Assembly (NCBI GenBank): GCA_033964015.1
Contig: CM066912.1
Span: 24,711,605-24,775,604, forward strand
Length of the DNA: 64,000 bases
Direction of reading: 5' to 3'
From: Scolanthus callimorphus
Lineage: Eukaryota; Cnidaria; Anthozoa; Actiniaria; Edwardsiidae
The translations under genes and the position numbers were made by a program. Below are positions 35,581 to 49,800 of the stretch, in pieces. Each line of letters opens with the position of its first letter. The stretch's first letter is position 1. The notes beneath the pieces are model-generated. The model was not told the origin of the DNA. It ran no database searches and saw nothing but the letters and a program-made list of their open reading frames with translations.

Positions 35581-36987
35581 CCTCCCCTCATCTCGTTATC
35601 CTCATCATATCATCCTCCTCATCATTTCCCCTCCTCACCTCGTTCCCCTGTCACCTTGTCCTCCTCGTAATCTCTTTCTCCTCATCATCTCGTTCTCTTC
35701 CTCACCTCGTACTCCGCATCTCGGTCGCTTTTTTTATCATCATCTCGTTCTCATCTCGCACTTCTCCTCCTCCTCACCTCGTTCTCCTGCGACATCTCGT
35801 TCTCCTCGTCACCTCGTTCTCATCCTCATCTCGCTTTCCTCATCCGCCTCCTCACCTCGTTCTCGTCATCTCGTTCTCCTCCTCATCTCGATTTCCTCAT
35901 CCGCCTCCTCATCTCGTCCTCGTCATCTCGTTCTCCTCCTCATCCGCCTCCTCACCTCGTTCTCCTCATCTCGTTCTCCTCCTCATCTCGCTTTCCTTAT
36001 CCTCCTCCTCATCTCGTTCTCCTCCTCATCTCGATTTCCTCATCCGCCTCCTCATCTCGTCCTCGTCATCTCGTTCTCCTCCTCATCCGCCTCCTCACCT
36101 CGTTCTCCTCATCTCGTTCTCCTCCTCATCTCGCTTTCCTTATCCTCCTCCTCATCTCGTTCTCCTCCTCATCTCGATTTCCTCATCCGCCTCCTCATCT
36201 CGTCCTCGTCATCTCGTTCTCCTCCTCATCCGCCTCCTCACCTCGTTCTCCTCATCTCGTTCTCCTCCTCATCTCGCTTTCCTTATCCGCCTCCTCGCCT
36301 CGTTCTCCTCATCTCGTTCTCCTCCTAATCTCTTTTTCCTCATCCGCCTCCTCACCTCGTTCTCCTCATCTCGTTCCCCCCTCCTCCTAATCTCTTTTAC
36401 CTCATCCGCCTCCTCACCTCGTTCTCCTCATCTCGTTCCCCCCTCCTCCTAATCTCTTTTTCCTCATCCGCCTCCTCACCTCGTTGCTCTCACCTCGTTA
36501 CCTCCTCCTCATCCCGTTTTCCTCATCTCGTTCTTCTCATCTCGTTCCCCCTCCTCCTGATCTCTTTTTCCTAATCCGCCTCCTCATCTCGTTCTCCTCA
36601 TCTCGTTCCTCCTCCTAATCTCTTTTTCCTCATCTCCGCCTTTTCACATCGTTGCTTTCACCTCGTTTCCTCCTCCTCATCCCGTTTTCCTCACCTCGCT
36701 CTCCTCATCTCGTTCCCCCTCCTCCTAATCTCTTTTTCCTCATCCGCCTCCTCATCTCGTTCTCCTCATCTCGTTCCCCCTCCTCCTAATCTCTTTTTAC
36801 TCATCCGCCTTTTCACATCGTTGCTCTCACCTCGTTACCTCCTCCTCATCCGCCTCCTCACCTCGTTCTCCTCATCTCGTTCCCCTCCTCCTAATCTCTT
36901 TTTCCTCATTTGCCTTTTCACATCGTTGCTCACACCTCGTTACCTCCTCCTCATCCCGTTTTCCTCATCTCGTTCTCCGCCTCCTTA
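35581..36987 (+). repeat. Pyrimidine-rich minisatellite with 143-bp higher-order unit
   Basis: 1.4 kb built from CTCATCTCGTTCTCCTC-type blocks. The marker TCGATTTCCTCATCCGCCTC recurs at 35888, 36031 and 36174, exactly 143 bases apart, showing a higher-order unit. The plus strand is almost free of G apart from the TCG and CCG dinucleotides. Confidence 0.92.
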
Positions 36988-37227
36988 ACGAATGACGATA
37001 CCAGCAGCGATTTCATCATCATCATCATTATTATCAGTAGAGCTAATTTCATATGACTGCGAAAACTACGGTAACGGCAGCAGTAAGGCACGGAACCTCG
37101 CCTTCTCGTAAGCGTTCAGCCAATCACATTACGCGAAATTGCTGATCATCGCCATAAATATCAAGAACATCAGCAATAATAAAGGTACAGAAGCCTGTCT
37201 TCTATTGTTTCCACATTCCCTATAAAT

Positions 37228-37810
37228 AGAGCGGATTTCAGATGGCTGTTGAAAGTAGATCATACTTTGTGTAAAGTACAGCATATGCTGATTATACTGT
37301 TGAAACTGTCGAAACATGTCCTTTGAATTGAATAGACAAGTACAACATATCAATCTAAAGCTTGCAGTATAATCAGCATATGCTGTACTTTACACAATGT
37401 ACGTAATTTATTATTGTAATTTCTCTAGCTATTTATTCGGTTTGTAAATCACATTTAATAACTCACTGATGATGACAGTTGAAACTGTCGAAACATGTCC
37501 TTTGAATAGACAAGTACAACATATCAATCTAAAGCTTGCAGTATAATCAGCATATGCTGTACTTTACACAAAGATCATACTTGTGTTTTCTACGTCGTCC
37601 TATTGTTCCTCGAATCTTTGTTTTGTCAGCCAATCAGACGGCGAAGAAAAACCAAAATCATAGTGACTTATTTTTCTTTGCTCACGACTGAACACTAATC
37701 GTACCTTCGTCCCCTGATAGGTTGGCTGTTAAATGTGTTTCGTTTCTCATTGGCTAAGTGTATTTACTTTGCTACTGTTTAGTATTCAACACTCAGCTGA
37801 AATTCGCTCT
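37228..37810. mobile_element. MITE, AGAGCGGATTTC family, abutting the NWD stop codon
   Basis: Left end AGAGCGGATTTCAGATG and right end CAGCTGAAATTCGCTCT. Inside are inverted arms AAGTACAGCATATGCTGATT and a direct repeat of GAAACTGTCGAAACATGTCC. Its right end is four bases from the NWD stop codon at 37814-37816. Confidence 0.7.
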
Positions 37811-37813
37811 ATT

Positions 37814-40800
37814 CTATATCCATGGCAAAACAAGCTTCCCATCAAATGGAACATTCTCATAGGGATCTCCCATCTTTGCTCCCATTTCAGCTGCATCAGT
37901 CTTTGCACCAAGAACTTGTAATGCCATCAAGACAGGAGCTTGAGGAATTGGAAAAACTAGAGCGTCCCCGGCGATGTACACATATTTCGGCACAGCCTCC
38001 CAGTCCAACGTTATACTAGCTAGTTTCCTTTTCCTTTCTAAATCCCAAGCATGGTAAGTCGTCCCATAAAAGCTATAAAGAATGTTACCTGATGGTGAGA
38101 GCAAAAGCTTATGGGTTGGCTGCGTCTCGAAGATCGCCAAATGTGCTCCAGTTTTTATGTCCCACATTTGTAAGATGCAGTCTCTCTCGCCTTTGGAAGT
38201 AATTGCGATGTTTTGACGTGATGAAATGTTTGTAGCACTGACGCCTTCGCCAGGTAACTGAAGATTAAGTTCCCCTGAGGTTAAATCCCACACTGACGGC
38301 CTTCCGTCTTTCGTCAAAGCAACAAGTAAATCTCCGTCTACTGACAACGACGCACCTTGAAGCGTTAAATGTGCTTTCTTGATCTTCAGCACTTGGTATT
38401 TAGCCTGTCGACAGCGGAAGGCGAGCAAAGGAAGTGTCTTCTCAGATGCGGATTCCTCCTCTAAAAAAGAACACACGACAACTTGTCCGTCCATGCTCAT
38501 GAGCGCACTAGAAATGGGTCTTTTTCCAACACGGTATTTATAAGCTAAAATCCCTTTGTCGATGTTCCAAACCATCAAGCAAGCCTTCTCTCGTGAGAAG
38601 GCCATAAAGTGTACGTTGTCATAGAAACCGATGGCCCATAGATTCTCCGCATCACCTGTTAAAACCCTCCCAACTTTTCCCTCCAACATGTCGATCACCC
38701 CAAACGCAAAAGTCTCGCTAGATTGATTGAACAACTTCACAACTCCTCTAGTGGGACTGCACATGCGCAATTCATTCAAACCAGATTCATATTTCAGACA
38801 GCGCACCATGTTGGGCGTACCATCGCCGACGTTCCACATCTGTAGCTCTTTCTGACCATTCACGATAGCCTTGGTTGCTATATAACTGGCATGGTTGCTA
38901 GGATACACACCGCTGACCACTCCCCTTGAAATTTCCGTCTCCGCTTCGTCTTCTCCCGGGGCATGCATCCTGTCAAGATTGTAGAGACGCAACATTTTAT
39001 CATAACAAACAGCGAAAAGATTATTGGCATCATCGGAGTATAAACAAGTGCAGTCTATGTTTTCTTCAAAAATGTCCGACTTCTCAATCTTTTTGGTAAC
39101 TCCACCTTGAAGATTACAAATCAGAATTTGCTTTTCTGTGAAAGTAACTGTATAGTCTCCCCGTTTTGTCACATGTAAGCGGTTCAGCCCAAAGTACGCC
39201 TCGAAGTCTGCAAGCACGCGAAGTAACGCCTGGTTGAGCAAGTCGTAGATGTACAACTTCTTCCGCTTTGCAGTCATCACGATGATTTCATCTCTCCTAG
39301 TGATTTTGAGCTCTTTGACTTTGTCTCTACACTTTACAACTGAAGTAGACTGGTCTAAAGTTTGAAAATTAAGAAGATGGAATCCATCTTCGTCAGCACA
39401 GTAAGCGAGAAACCTTCCTCGTGCGTCAAGGGTCTTCATGGACTCCACACTAAGGTATCCAACTGGATAAAAATGTACCGCTTCTTCCGCTGTTGCATCG
39501 AAGATCTTAACTCCTTCATCTCCAAGGCAAGCAAGTTTGGTGTCCTCATCAAACATGGCGAAGGGATATACGTAATTGAATATTGGCTTACTAAGGGCTT
39601 GAAATCGGTGAAGAATGTGCTTGGTTTTGGTGTCAAGCATAAATAGGTGATACGCACCACCTGCTAAGATGATGTTTTCTTCTATTTCACTAGCCCGCAA
39701 CACCCAGCGAGATGGTTTTTCTTCATCGGGTATTCTAAAGTTTGCTCTGCTGATTTTCTTTCCGGATGCGATCGCCATGATCTGGACATCAAGACCTAGG
39801 AAGGACGTGCATCCAATAAAGACATGCTTCCCGTTACAGCTGAATGCACAATACGTATTTTGATCGTTGACTGTCGTCGATGAAACTAAAACTCCCCCTG
39901 GTGATGTCAAACACTTATGACTAGAGATAAAAGTCGGAAAACCGGTCAAGCTGGTTGATCTCGCTTTTGTAACCAGTTTATACAGGTGTGGAAACGTTTG
40001 TGGCGTATCCATACAATGGCTTAACCTGCCAAGGACTTGGGACGGGAACTGTTTGGGGTCATTTATGAGAGCCATTGACGACAAATGAAGAAATTGCTCC
40101 ACCATCAATAGCTCTTTGTCTTCTGGAAACATGTCAGTTGCCATAGAAACATCATCGATGACGTCATCCAAAGACGTTGCTCTCAATTTAGCAAAAAGGA
40201 AATCAAAGTTGCACAGAGTAAGTTCCTTGAGCTCTCCAAGTTGTCGAGAATGCAATAAATGAGCTGGGAGTTCGCTGAGCTTTCTTCTGTTAAAAACCGG
40301 TTTATCAGGATTTTCATCAAACGTCAAAGGCTGTCTAGCAACTAGCCGGTCTTTAGCAACAATAGTACCCTCTTTTGTTTTGTAAGGTTTCTTCTTCCCG
40401 TCCGCCCATTTTCCACTAAAGAATTCCGCCATACTATTATGAATTTCGATGGACGTGCCTTCATTTAAATAACGCTCCTTGGCTGTTTCTATGAACTGCC
40501 TGTGGTACCAGTAAACCACAGGTAACCCATCTGCTCCTCTTTCAATTAGATAGTCTTGCACGTCGGAGTGAAGGCGATACCATAGCAACGGGATCATGCG
40601 CCTGATTGGTGGAGTCCAGAATTGATAGATGTCATTCAAAACGATGTCATCCAATGACAGGAGGTCGTCTAGCTCTGGTTGCGACAAGCCTGCCTTTGAC
40701 GCAGTGATGTAGCCGAATATTCTTTTTACTAGAATTCCTCCATGTAGCCTTTCTAACCTAGAGAAAATGGAAATTGAAATTTCAATTGCAAATGAAAAGC

Positions 40801-43800
40801 TTTGGGCAAATCTTTGGTGTGGTTCGTCCAAGGTTCACGAATCATCTGAGGATAAGTGCAATATTTTTTCACAAATAACAGCCAGTTCAAAAAATTCCGC
40901 CAACGGTGCAAAAACGAAAATTACACTAATGGACGCCTCCTCGCGCGCGTTGAGCAACATAAGAAAACGTCGTCCTCTACTGTTTATAAACACTATTCTA
41001 AAGATCAAAATGGTCAGCTCCCGATGACCTGATTAACAATTTTAGGGTGCTTAAAAATGCTCGAGCAAATTTGGCTGCCTTGTGCACGACGCCATTCAAA
41101 AGGAAATTAAAACCTTCCCTTTAACGTCCAATCAGATTCCATCCGTGGTTTTCACGTAATAATTAGCTTCCTCTTTCGATCAGCATTATTTTAATACTGT
41201 AATTTTCGTTTTTGATAATGGAGCGCGATGGCTCCGAAACGTCAAGTAAAACGTTTTTATCTCTAATACTCTCTAAGGATTGAAATGCATCCCTATAGTT
41301 ATATATCGATAAATACCTGTCAAACAAATCGTGAATGATTCCCCTGACATCTAACTTCAGCTTTGTCTCATCTACTGGTGTGTAAGACTTCCATCCTTTT
41401 GCCTGGTCAAACGCAAGCTTGAGGTACAATGGGAGTTGGCATGTTCTAAAAGCCTCAAGAACTATTTGCTTCTGTTGTGGCTGGAGGCAACGTTTGATAT
41501 CTGACAGCCAGCCATCTAAAATTGTTTCGGCTTCCGTTGAAGATAGCTTTGGAACTTCCATGAAGCAAGTCGCTGGCAAAAGCGCCTAGAATAAAGTTAC
41601 ACCGTCTGAGAAAACTTGTTGCACACCCGTTAACCATTAACAACTTTGTCTAAGTTTGGTTGCCTAGCAATGGCCCGTGGCCGCACTGACGAGCTGTAAC
41701 ATGTTGAGGTTTGCAGGCAGTACGTTAAGTTGATAATAATAAACAAACGATAACTGTGATAACTTTATCGCCACGTCAGTCAGGACACAGGACGTTTCTG
41801 AACTTCTGGCAAAAAACCTGTTTCTTTTTGTCAGGAGAAGGTAGCAACAGACAACTTGCCAGTAAAGTAGCGAAGAGTGGCCAGCACGAATAAAAAAGCC
41901 ACAAAACTACCAAAAAAGCCAACTTAAAAGTGACCTAAAAAAGTAATAACACTTTTCAACGACTAAGAATTTTCCGAACATGAATTCCAAAAATATTAAA
42001 GAAAAAATATTTCAGGACACCTGACTTTTTTTCGCCAGAAAATACAGAAAAAGGAAGCCAATAAGAGGCCACCTCAGACCTTTTTGCTAGCGAGCATGCA
42101 GCGAAAGAGAGTGAGGGCCAACAGGTTTTGTGCCTGTGAACCTGATGGCAAGTTTTATGTTCACAAACACTCACCTTCAGGTAGGGCAAGCACTTGTATT
42201 TCTCATCTGGCAGAGTTGAAACCACAGCACTCACGTTGTCCGGAAGTTCTTTTGGCCACCATTCCAATTCTTGCCCCAGGGCGTCTCCCGTGAGCTGGTC
42301 CAGGGAGTCTAGTACTAGAACTATTGAATGACATTGTGCAGCGTTTGCAAGGCACTTTGGGAAGAACTCCATAAGAGACTTCAGATCCTGTAGTGGAAAT
42401 GGTTAGTCCTTGTGAACACTCGTGTTGCTCTGGCCACTTGGATTCCGTATTGCAAACCGTCTAAAAATCCAGATTCCAATTTAAAAAAATCCAATTACCT
42501 TTGGAATCTGGATTTCAGGCGAATTACAATAACTGGATTCCGGATTTCAAAACTCAAAAAGTGGGATTCCGTTACATTTCATTTGCCAATGTCACAATGT
42601 CATTGCTCAGAGAGTTCGTCCTTTTTCTCTATCAGATTGAACTTCACTAGTGTTATTAAAAGCACCGTTGGTTAATTATTCACTATGGACCACACCTATG
42701 TTATGGGTAATCAGCTCACCATGGTAAACTGGCATTTTATCGAAGACATGGCGGCTGACCATGGTGAGTAGGAGCCGATCCAGGAATTTCAGAAAGGATG
42801 GGGGGCGGGATAGTGAAAACATGGGACGGAAATGTGCAAATTTCTTCCAGCAAATACAGTAAATGTATGGGAAATCCCCCCCCCCCCCCCCCCCAATCCG
42901 CCCCTGGTGAGTGAACTGGTGAGTGTTTTATTGCTTTTGAAATTTTAATTTGGATACAGTCAATATAAATACAGATGTTTACACTGCCTGCTGCCTTGAT
43001 ATCGTGCCAGGGAGGGGTAAGAAACATGTTCCTACAGCTGCCCTCTTGCTTCTCTGATTAACCGAATGATGTTGCAGTTCTCCAAGCGTTCCAAACAGAT
43101 ACTAAAAAAATGTGGTCGAGCATAAAACCTTTTCTGTCTCATCAGAAAAATCTTGCTTTGTGTTAAATGTAAGCTACGCATGACGTACTTCCGGTATCTT
43201 GGCAACCGACGCATGGCACGCGCGACAGATCTGGGTACAGAGGCTGCGCAGGAGATGGCGAGTACTGGAAGACTCAGGAGACGTCCCTAGAAACCTGTAA
43301 ATCACCACACACGGGCGGCTCTGCTGAGGCATAAAAACAACGATAGAGCGAATATTATATGACGGCAGTGAAACCAATCGCAATGGAAGATTCCAGCTAT
43401 AATAAATACGCGCGTTGCATGTCGGTAGTTGTGTTACATTTCACGAATCAAGCGCCTTTGTATGCGCGCGTTGTATCCTGGTAGTTGTGTTACATTCCGA
43501 AGGCATTTCTCAAAAAAAGAGAGCGCGCGCTGTTGCGTTACATTTCACGAAGCACGTGCCTTGCATGCGCGCGGTTGCATCCTGGTAAGGTTGTTACATT
43601 CCAAAGGCATTTCTAAAGAAAAGAGAGCGCGCGCTTATATAGCTGGAATCTTCCATTGATTTCACCATTTCTGAACAAAACATATTACAGTGGAACCCCG
43701 ATTTTACGATCCTCGATTTAACGATTTCACGATGACTTTTCTGGGTCCCGACAACAATACTTCGCCTTAAAAATCCTTATATCGAGAGTTCGTTTACAAC

Positions 43801-46800
43801 GATACCCCGCCAATTTTACTATGCAATTTCGCTGCCCCCGTTGGGTATAGTAAAATCGGGGTTTCACGGTATTATATACACCAAGTGTCAGAGTTCACTT
43901 TTTTTAGAGAGTGTATCACGTGAACGTGAAGAAATTGGACTGTAAGTTTTCGATGGGGTCAACTGAAATGTGCTTATGACGGCAGTAAAACTAAGCGCAC
44001 AGTAATTATACCAATTGTGGGGCAAATAGAAAAGGCGCGCAAAGGTTTGCGGACCGGGTGAACCTTCCAATATTCCTTTGCGCGCCTGCAAAGTAACGCA
44101 ATAACAACCAGTAACGCGAAAACGCACTATGAAGAAGCACAAGTATCATGACTGGGTACGAGTCTGCGTTTTCCTCACGAACTCCTTTCTTTCTCTTCAC
44201 AATTGCGAACGTGAACATTCCTCATTTTGTCTGAGAGGACATGTCACCAAATAATTCATTCTTTAAAAGGGTCCCAAAATTTTTACCTTCTGCCTCAAAT
44301 ATGCTCGAGAAAAATGAATGAACGACACCACTACCTTCGAGGTCTCCATCCATGTCTTCATATCCATGGCAACCTTGGCCATGGTTGACGTTTTCCCACA
44401 GCCTGACTCTCCGTGTATAACAATCACTCTGTTCGAGATCTGCTGCTGAAGTCTCTCTTTGATAGAGCGCAAGAAATCTGATCGTCCATGAAACGTCTTC
44501 AAAAGACAAAAGAGGCATTAAATTTCCCAGCAGCTAGTTATTGCTTAAAGGAAAATACCCCTTATATGTCCTTGCTTCACTCTGTTATTTGTCTTAGAGA
44601 AATATTAGCCATAACCTATAAATATTATACATTGCCAAGAGTGGATTAACAAGAGTTAGAATCTTTCCCTACTGTGTTTGTCCACATCACAGTCAGAAAA
44701 GTGACTATTTTTAGATTTGAGTTTCGCGCGCGAAAGTATTCGAATGCTCAGGCTCGAATGCTCGTATACCCAATACACAACAAAATAGAGAATATCCTAC
44801 CTTATCTTTGCGATTTTAACGGTTTTTCCATTGATCTGCGATTTAATTTTAGGCTGTATCTCACAACTGTGCGCGTGGCGAGAAAGTGGGAACCCTGTGG
44901 ATGACGAATTTTCGCGGGCATCCTAGTTCTAAAAATAGACACTTTTCTGACTGTGATTCGGGCGTACATAGTAAATATGGAAACTCTTGGTAATCCACTC
45001 TTATACATTGTCAGCCATTTATACATTGCCAGCCAGTCAGCCAGCCACAGTCAACAATAGCTCGATTACTCCTGTTCATTAACTATGTTCATTAACTACT
45101 CTTGTGGCTAGATCTAGTGGAGTAGATGGGAAGCTCCCTTTGATTGACTCCTGAGAAAGGGCCTCTTCAGGCTAAACGTATTACAACGAAGGGACGCGTA
45201 CCTTGCATTTGCGTTGGCAGAAAGATCCCTGATCAAGGAGCTCTTTCATGAGAGAGTCATCGGACGCGTTGTTTTCTTTTTCTTCCATTGCCTGTTTGAA
45301 TGAGTTCTTTAGAGTGTCGTAGAAATGGTTGCATAATCCCTCGATATAGTTCTCGTGTTCTTGACTTGACTCCGGGTCAATACCTTAGTATTGAAGAAAA
45401 CAGATTGTACTACAACCACGTGTACAACACTAGTGTAAAACTCGTGCTCTGATCGGTAGGGCGTGTGTGATTACAGTACATTCACACACGTACAGATTTA
45501 ACGCGCGCATCCTACAAAAACTGAGCTTCAAATTCGTGCACTCTTTTAGACTGCTGACAGGCGAACGTCCGTGGAAACGTGTGAAAAGCCAGAGGAGCAC
45601 CGAAGGCGCTACGATGGCGCGAAGTGCCGAATAGCATTTTCCCGCCTTCAAGCCATCGGCGCTCGTGTTTTCACGCGCTCGCTTTTTTACGCGCTCGTTT
45701 TCGCGGACGTTTCCCAAAGAAGGGACTGCAAGCACATCACAGCGTGTAACGTCATAGTGTGCAACGAACGAAAATCACGTTAACCGACCACCTAGAGTGT
45801 TGCAATTCCTGCTGCAATGTGATTTTATGTTTTTTTAATTCAAAAACCGGACAATACCTTGATCACTCCAATGCACGTTATAAGTGGTAATATTATCGTC
45901 TGGTAGGGTCGCTGAGATTTCTTCCTTTTTAAGCACCTGGCAATTGATGAGAAAAAAAAATAACCCTCATCATTATTACAATCATCTTTAACTCGCCGGT
46001 CATATTCATTACCTATACTTGATCAGCGATTTCAACGTCAGTGTCGTCTCATCTAAACTCCCTTCTCCTAATCAAAATCTACATCACCACCGCCTTGGTC
46101 AGCACTCACGTGGTTACTGTGCATGCTCCAATATTGTTGACGCATCACGGAATTGTGGACCTTGGATGTGTACGCGGTCAGAAACTATTTCGAGCCTCGC
46201 AAAGCATGTACTAACCTCAAGTAGGCTTTGTGCGACTTCGTCGATTGATTCGCCCATCCTGTCCTTATCAATGAATAGCGGAGCCTTAGTTTTAGAGGAA
46301 TTCTCTCGCAAGTCGTTGATAACACGTTTGAACCAGAAACATTGCTTTTCGGGATTGGGAGAGTCCAGCACTCCAGTACGAACCTCTTCTTCGGTGACTG
46401 CAAAAATGAGAAACATGACGCACCTTCGCAGAGCACTTGACTATTGCGCAGGTAATTTCTGCAGAAACCCATCCGAGGGAAAAGCTGAATTCCCCAAGGC
46501 ACACGCATGGGAAGTGTTCGGAATCCCCGTGGATAGCCATGGGAAATACGAACACTTCCCATTCTTCTACCATGGGAAGTTCAGCTTTTCCCACGGATGG
46601 GTTTCTGCAGAAATTACCTGTGTTACTAGCTTCAAAACTCTCTAGAAAAACTCATAGCTTAACTTGGACAATGTATCATGATTTTGTGCTCTCTGCTTTC
46701 ATCATTTGAATTCTAAAATGAAATACTATTTGCAGCCTGGCGCTCTGGTGACACTCACTTCTGCCCGGGGCATTTGCTAAATTTGAATGGTGGCGCACGC

Positions 46801-49800
46801 GCAGAAGTGTATCCCTCTAAATAGATCTTTCTCGCTCGCTTTCATGCGCCAAGGGCTGTCACCAGAGTCAGCGCCATGATATAGAGGCAGTTATTGACCT
46901 CGCATAACCTGCCCTTGATACAGCTATTCCTCAATGTTAGCCCATATATGACACCGCGGCAAAAACGCAGTTCACATGCGCTAGAGATTCACTGGCCTGT
47001 GCAATGAAGACAATTTAACAAATCTACATCCGGTCAACAGCGCACTAAATTTTGACGTTAACCATAATTTTCGCCTCGGGTGCAAGCTTTAAATTGCGAG
47101 ATGCAAAAGTTCAGAGAAAGATATAATTATATTCTAGCTGCTCTGCAATGTTTGGCCTTGTGTTTTGTGTCTGGAGCTTACTTTTTCTATATTTCCAAGA
47201 CAGCACGAGATATTTTTGTTAATTTCGTTTGTTTTAATTTCACAGAAAGTGAATCGTTAGCGCATGGCAAATGCGTTTTGCCGCGGTGTTGCCATATATA
47301 GTGAAAGATAATTGACCTGCTTTATACCGTACGCAAAGGGATCTGTTTACTCACTTGACATGTGATACTTCCTTGCTTGTGCTGTATCCAACACTTCGTC
47401 AGCTGCATGACGTAAGATCATCTGGATTCGTTCATATGCTGCCCACCACTGGTCAGCGGCCTCACGCCGCAGCTGCGCGTGCTCCTTGTTGCGAAAATCT
47501 GGAAGACGAGAGCTGATTGGCTGAAGAATGTATTCAGAGGGGACACTGTTGTCATCTTTCAAGTACCAATAATTTACCAAGTCTCTATCATGTTGATTTT
47601 GATGGCTGTGAGGAGGTTTTCAAACTCTCTGCTGTTTATTTGACGAGGCAAGGGACGGTAACCGTACTTTTGTCCAAGAAACGTCTGCAAAGCACAGAGA
47701 AACAAAACGTCATTTTTTTATGACAGGAACATCAAATCGTAACTGCCAGCTGTTACGCCAATATGGGCCCAATTGTCACGCCTGAGAGTTAGAACGGTTT
47801 TCACATGACTGTCATGAAAACAATGGCAATTGAACAATCACTAGCCAATCAGAATCGAGAGAAACCATAACTTGCTCCTAAATGGCTTTTTTCTCAGCCA
47901 ATTGCAAGCCCAACCAATTACTAAGTAATTACACAATTGTATTTACTACAGAATTTCATTGGCTGAGAAAAACGAGTAGCCAATGAGAACGCAAAGCAAT
48001 CGCAATTACATAACAAGTCTTGACAGTCATGTGAACTTCTCTCTTAGTGTGATCATACATAATTGCTTGACAACTGGGAAGGATTGCTCTCCTGTGATTT
48101 ACTCACAATAAAGTTAGGCCCTGTTGAGAGTTTCTGGCAGGCCTTGATTTCCTTGATACAAAGCTCGGTTAGCATGTGATCGTCCTCTGCTTCTTCTCTG
48201 ATTCCCCATCGCAGATCCACGACTTGAAAATCATAGCCATGTTCGCGACAGAACTCCTTCAACCGAGGGTACACCTGGGACATCAACGTGTTTCGTTCAA
48301 CCGAGGTATCTACATAAAAAAAGACAGGGAGAAGTGTTTAAAAATACCGTACAATCCAATATATTATACCTTCTCTAGGAGCCCTTCAATAGGAGCTCTC
48401 ATCTAATTTATATAGCCGAGGTAGCTTATTTCTTGACCTAGTTATTTTTAGATGCGAATTTGCATTTTAAAATTTGTTGCAGGTTGACCCCGCAAGAGGT
48501 CCGTACATTGCCGAAAGACAAGATTGCGGCGGAGGGAAAACGCGATTTCTCGGGGTATTTTGAGGTTGGGACTTCTATTATAATTGTCATCTCAGATACC
48601 GAACTGAGTAGTGATTTTTACTTTCGGCTTTTACAGAGGAATTTGAACGCAGGGTTCTTCGCTTTTTTCCCCATGTTTATCGATGGAGTTAATTTTCAAA
48701 ATAGAGATCTGGAAGCTGACTGGACGCTGATTGGACAATTTCTGCAACGATTCGCGCCAAAATGGGTTCTAAAAATAGATCAGTCAGGAAAAACGCTGCC
48801 TCACGGATCCAGTGCCAAAATGAGGGCTCCTAATAATGGGTTCTGCAACCCCCAACTATTGTGTATATAGAATCCATTAGCTAAAATCACTAATTCTCGC
48901 GGCGAAATTCCTTCAAACGGGGTTAACCCTGGGATATCAGAGACGGATATCACAGGATATGTGTCATGTACAGAATACAGATTAGCGTTCCAATGGCCAT
49001 ATTTGGGCAGTGCATCGATGTGCTGAATAATAAATGTCAATAGCGCGCTGTCCACGCTGACGTTAACCATTTATACAAGAGCCTGCATCACCTAGTGGTA
49101 GTAGATGAATCTACATGGTTAAAAATGATGTTCCCTTTTCTAAAAAAAAAAAAAAAAAGAAAAGAGAGAAAAATGGCGAAAAACAGCGCCGCCATCACAC
49201 TGCACGCGTCAAAAATTCTCACTGAAAGTTCCAACACATATCAGGGTACCAAAGGCACCTGTTGATGCTTAGAGTTAAAAAAAAAAATAAAGTCTAATGT
49301 AATATTCTTCTTTATTGATCTCTAGAGAATTATAGTACATTTTAATTTGCCTTTTTTAAACGTGGAACTGACATATCTTATCTTATGCCTAGCACCTAAA
49401 TAAACAAAGACGTGACACTAGTCAGGGAAAAATGTAATTTTGTTGTTGTTGTTGTTGTTAACCCACCTGTAAAGGTAGAGCTTGTAAATATCCTGACAAT
49501 TTTTATATCCTCCACAAACTCCACACTCAAATCTCCAGATAACATCCCTTGCATCGCCTTGCGTATTACTGGATCGATATCCGGCTGGCTGTTACTTCCG
49601 ATTGAGTTTCTGCTGTCTTCCGGTTCTCTGTCGCCTTTTTGTGCAGGTTTACTTCCGGTCAACAGAGATTCTTCTCCTTCATCGTCGTCGCTTCTTTCTT
49701 GTTCCGACCATATGGAAAGATCTATAGTATGGCAGCTCTGATTGGTTGTTGGCGTGTTTGATTGACAGTTTTGCTGGAGGCGGGAATTGAAGCTCCGCAG

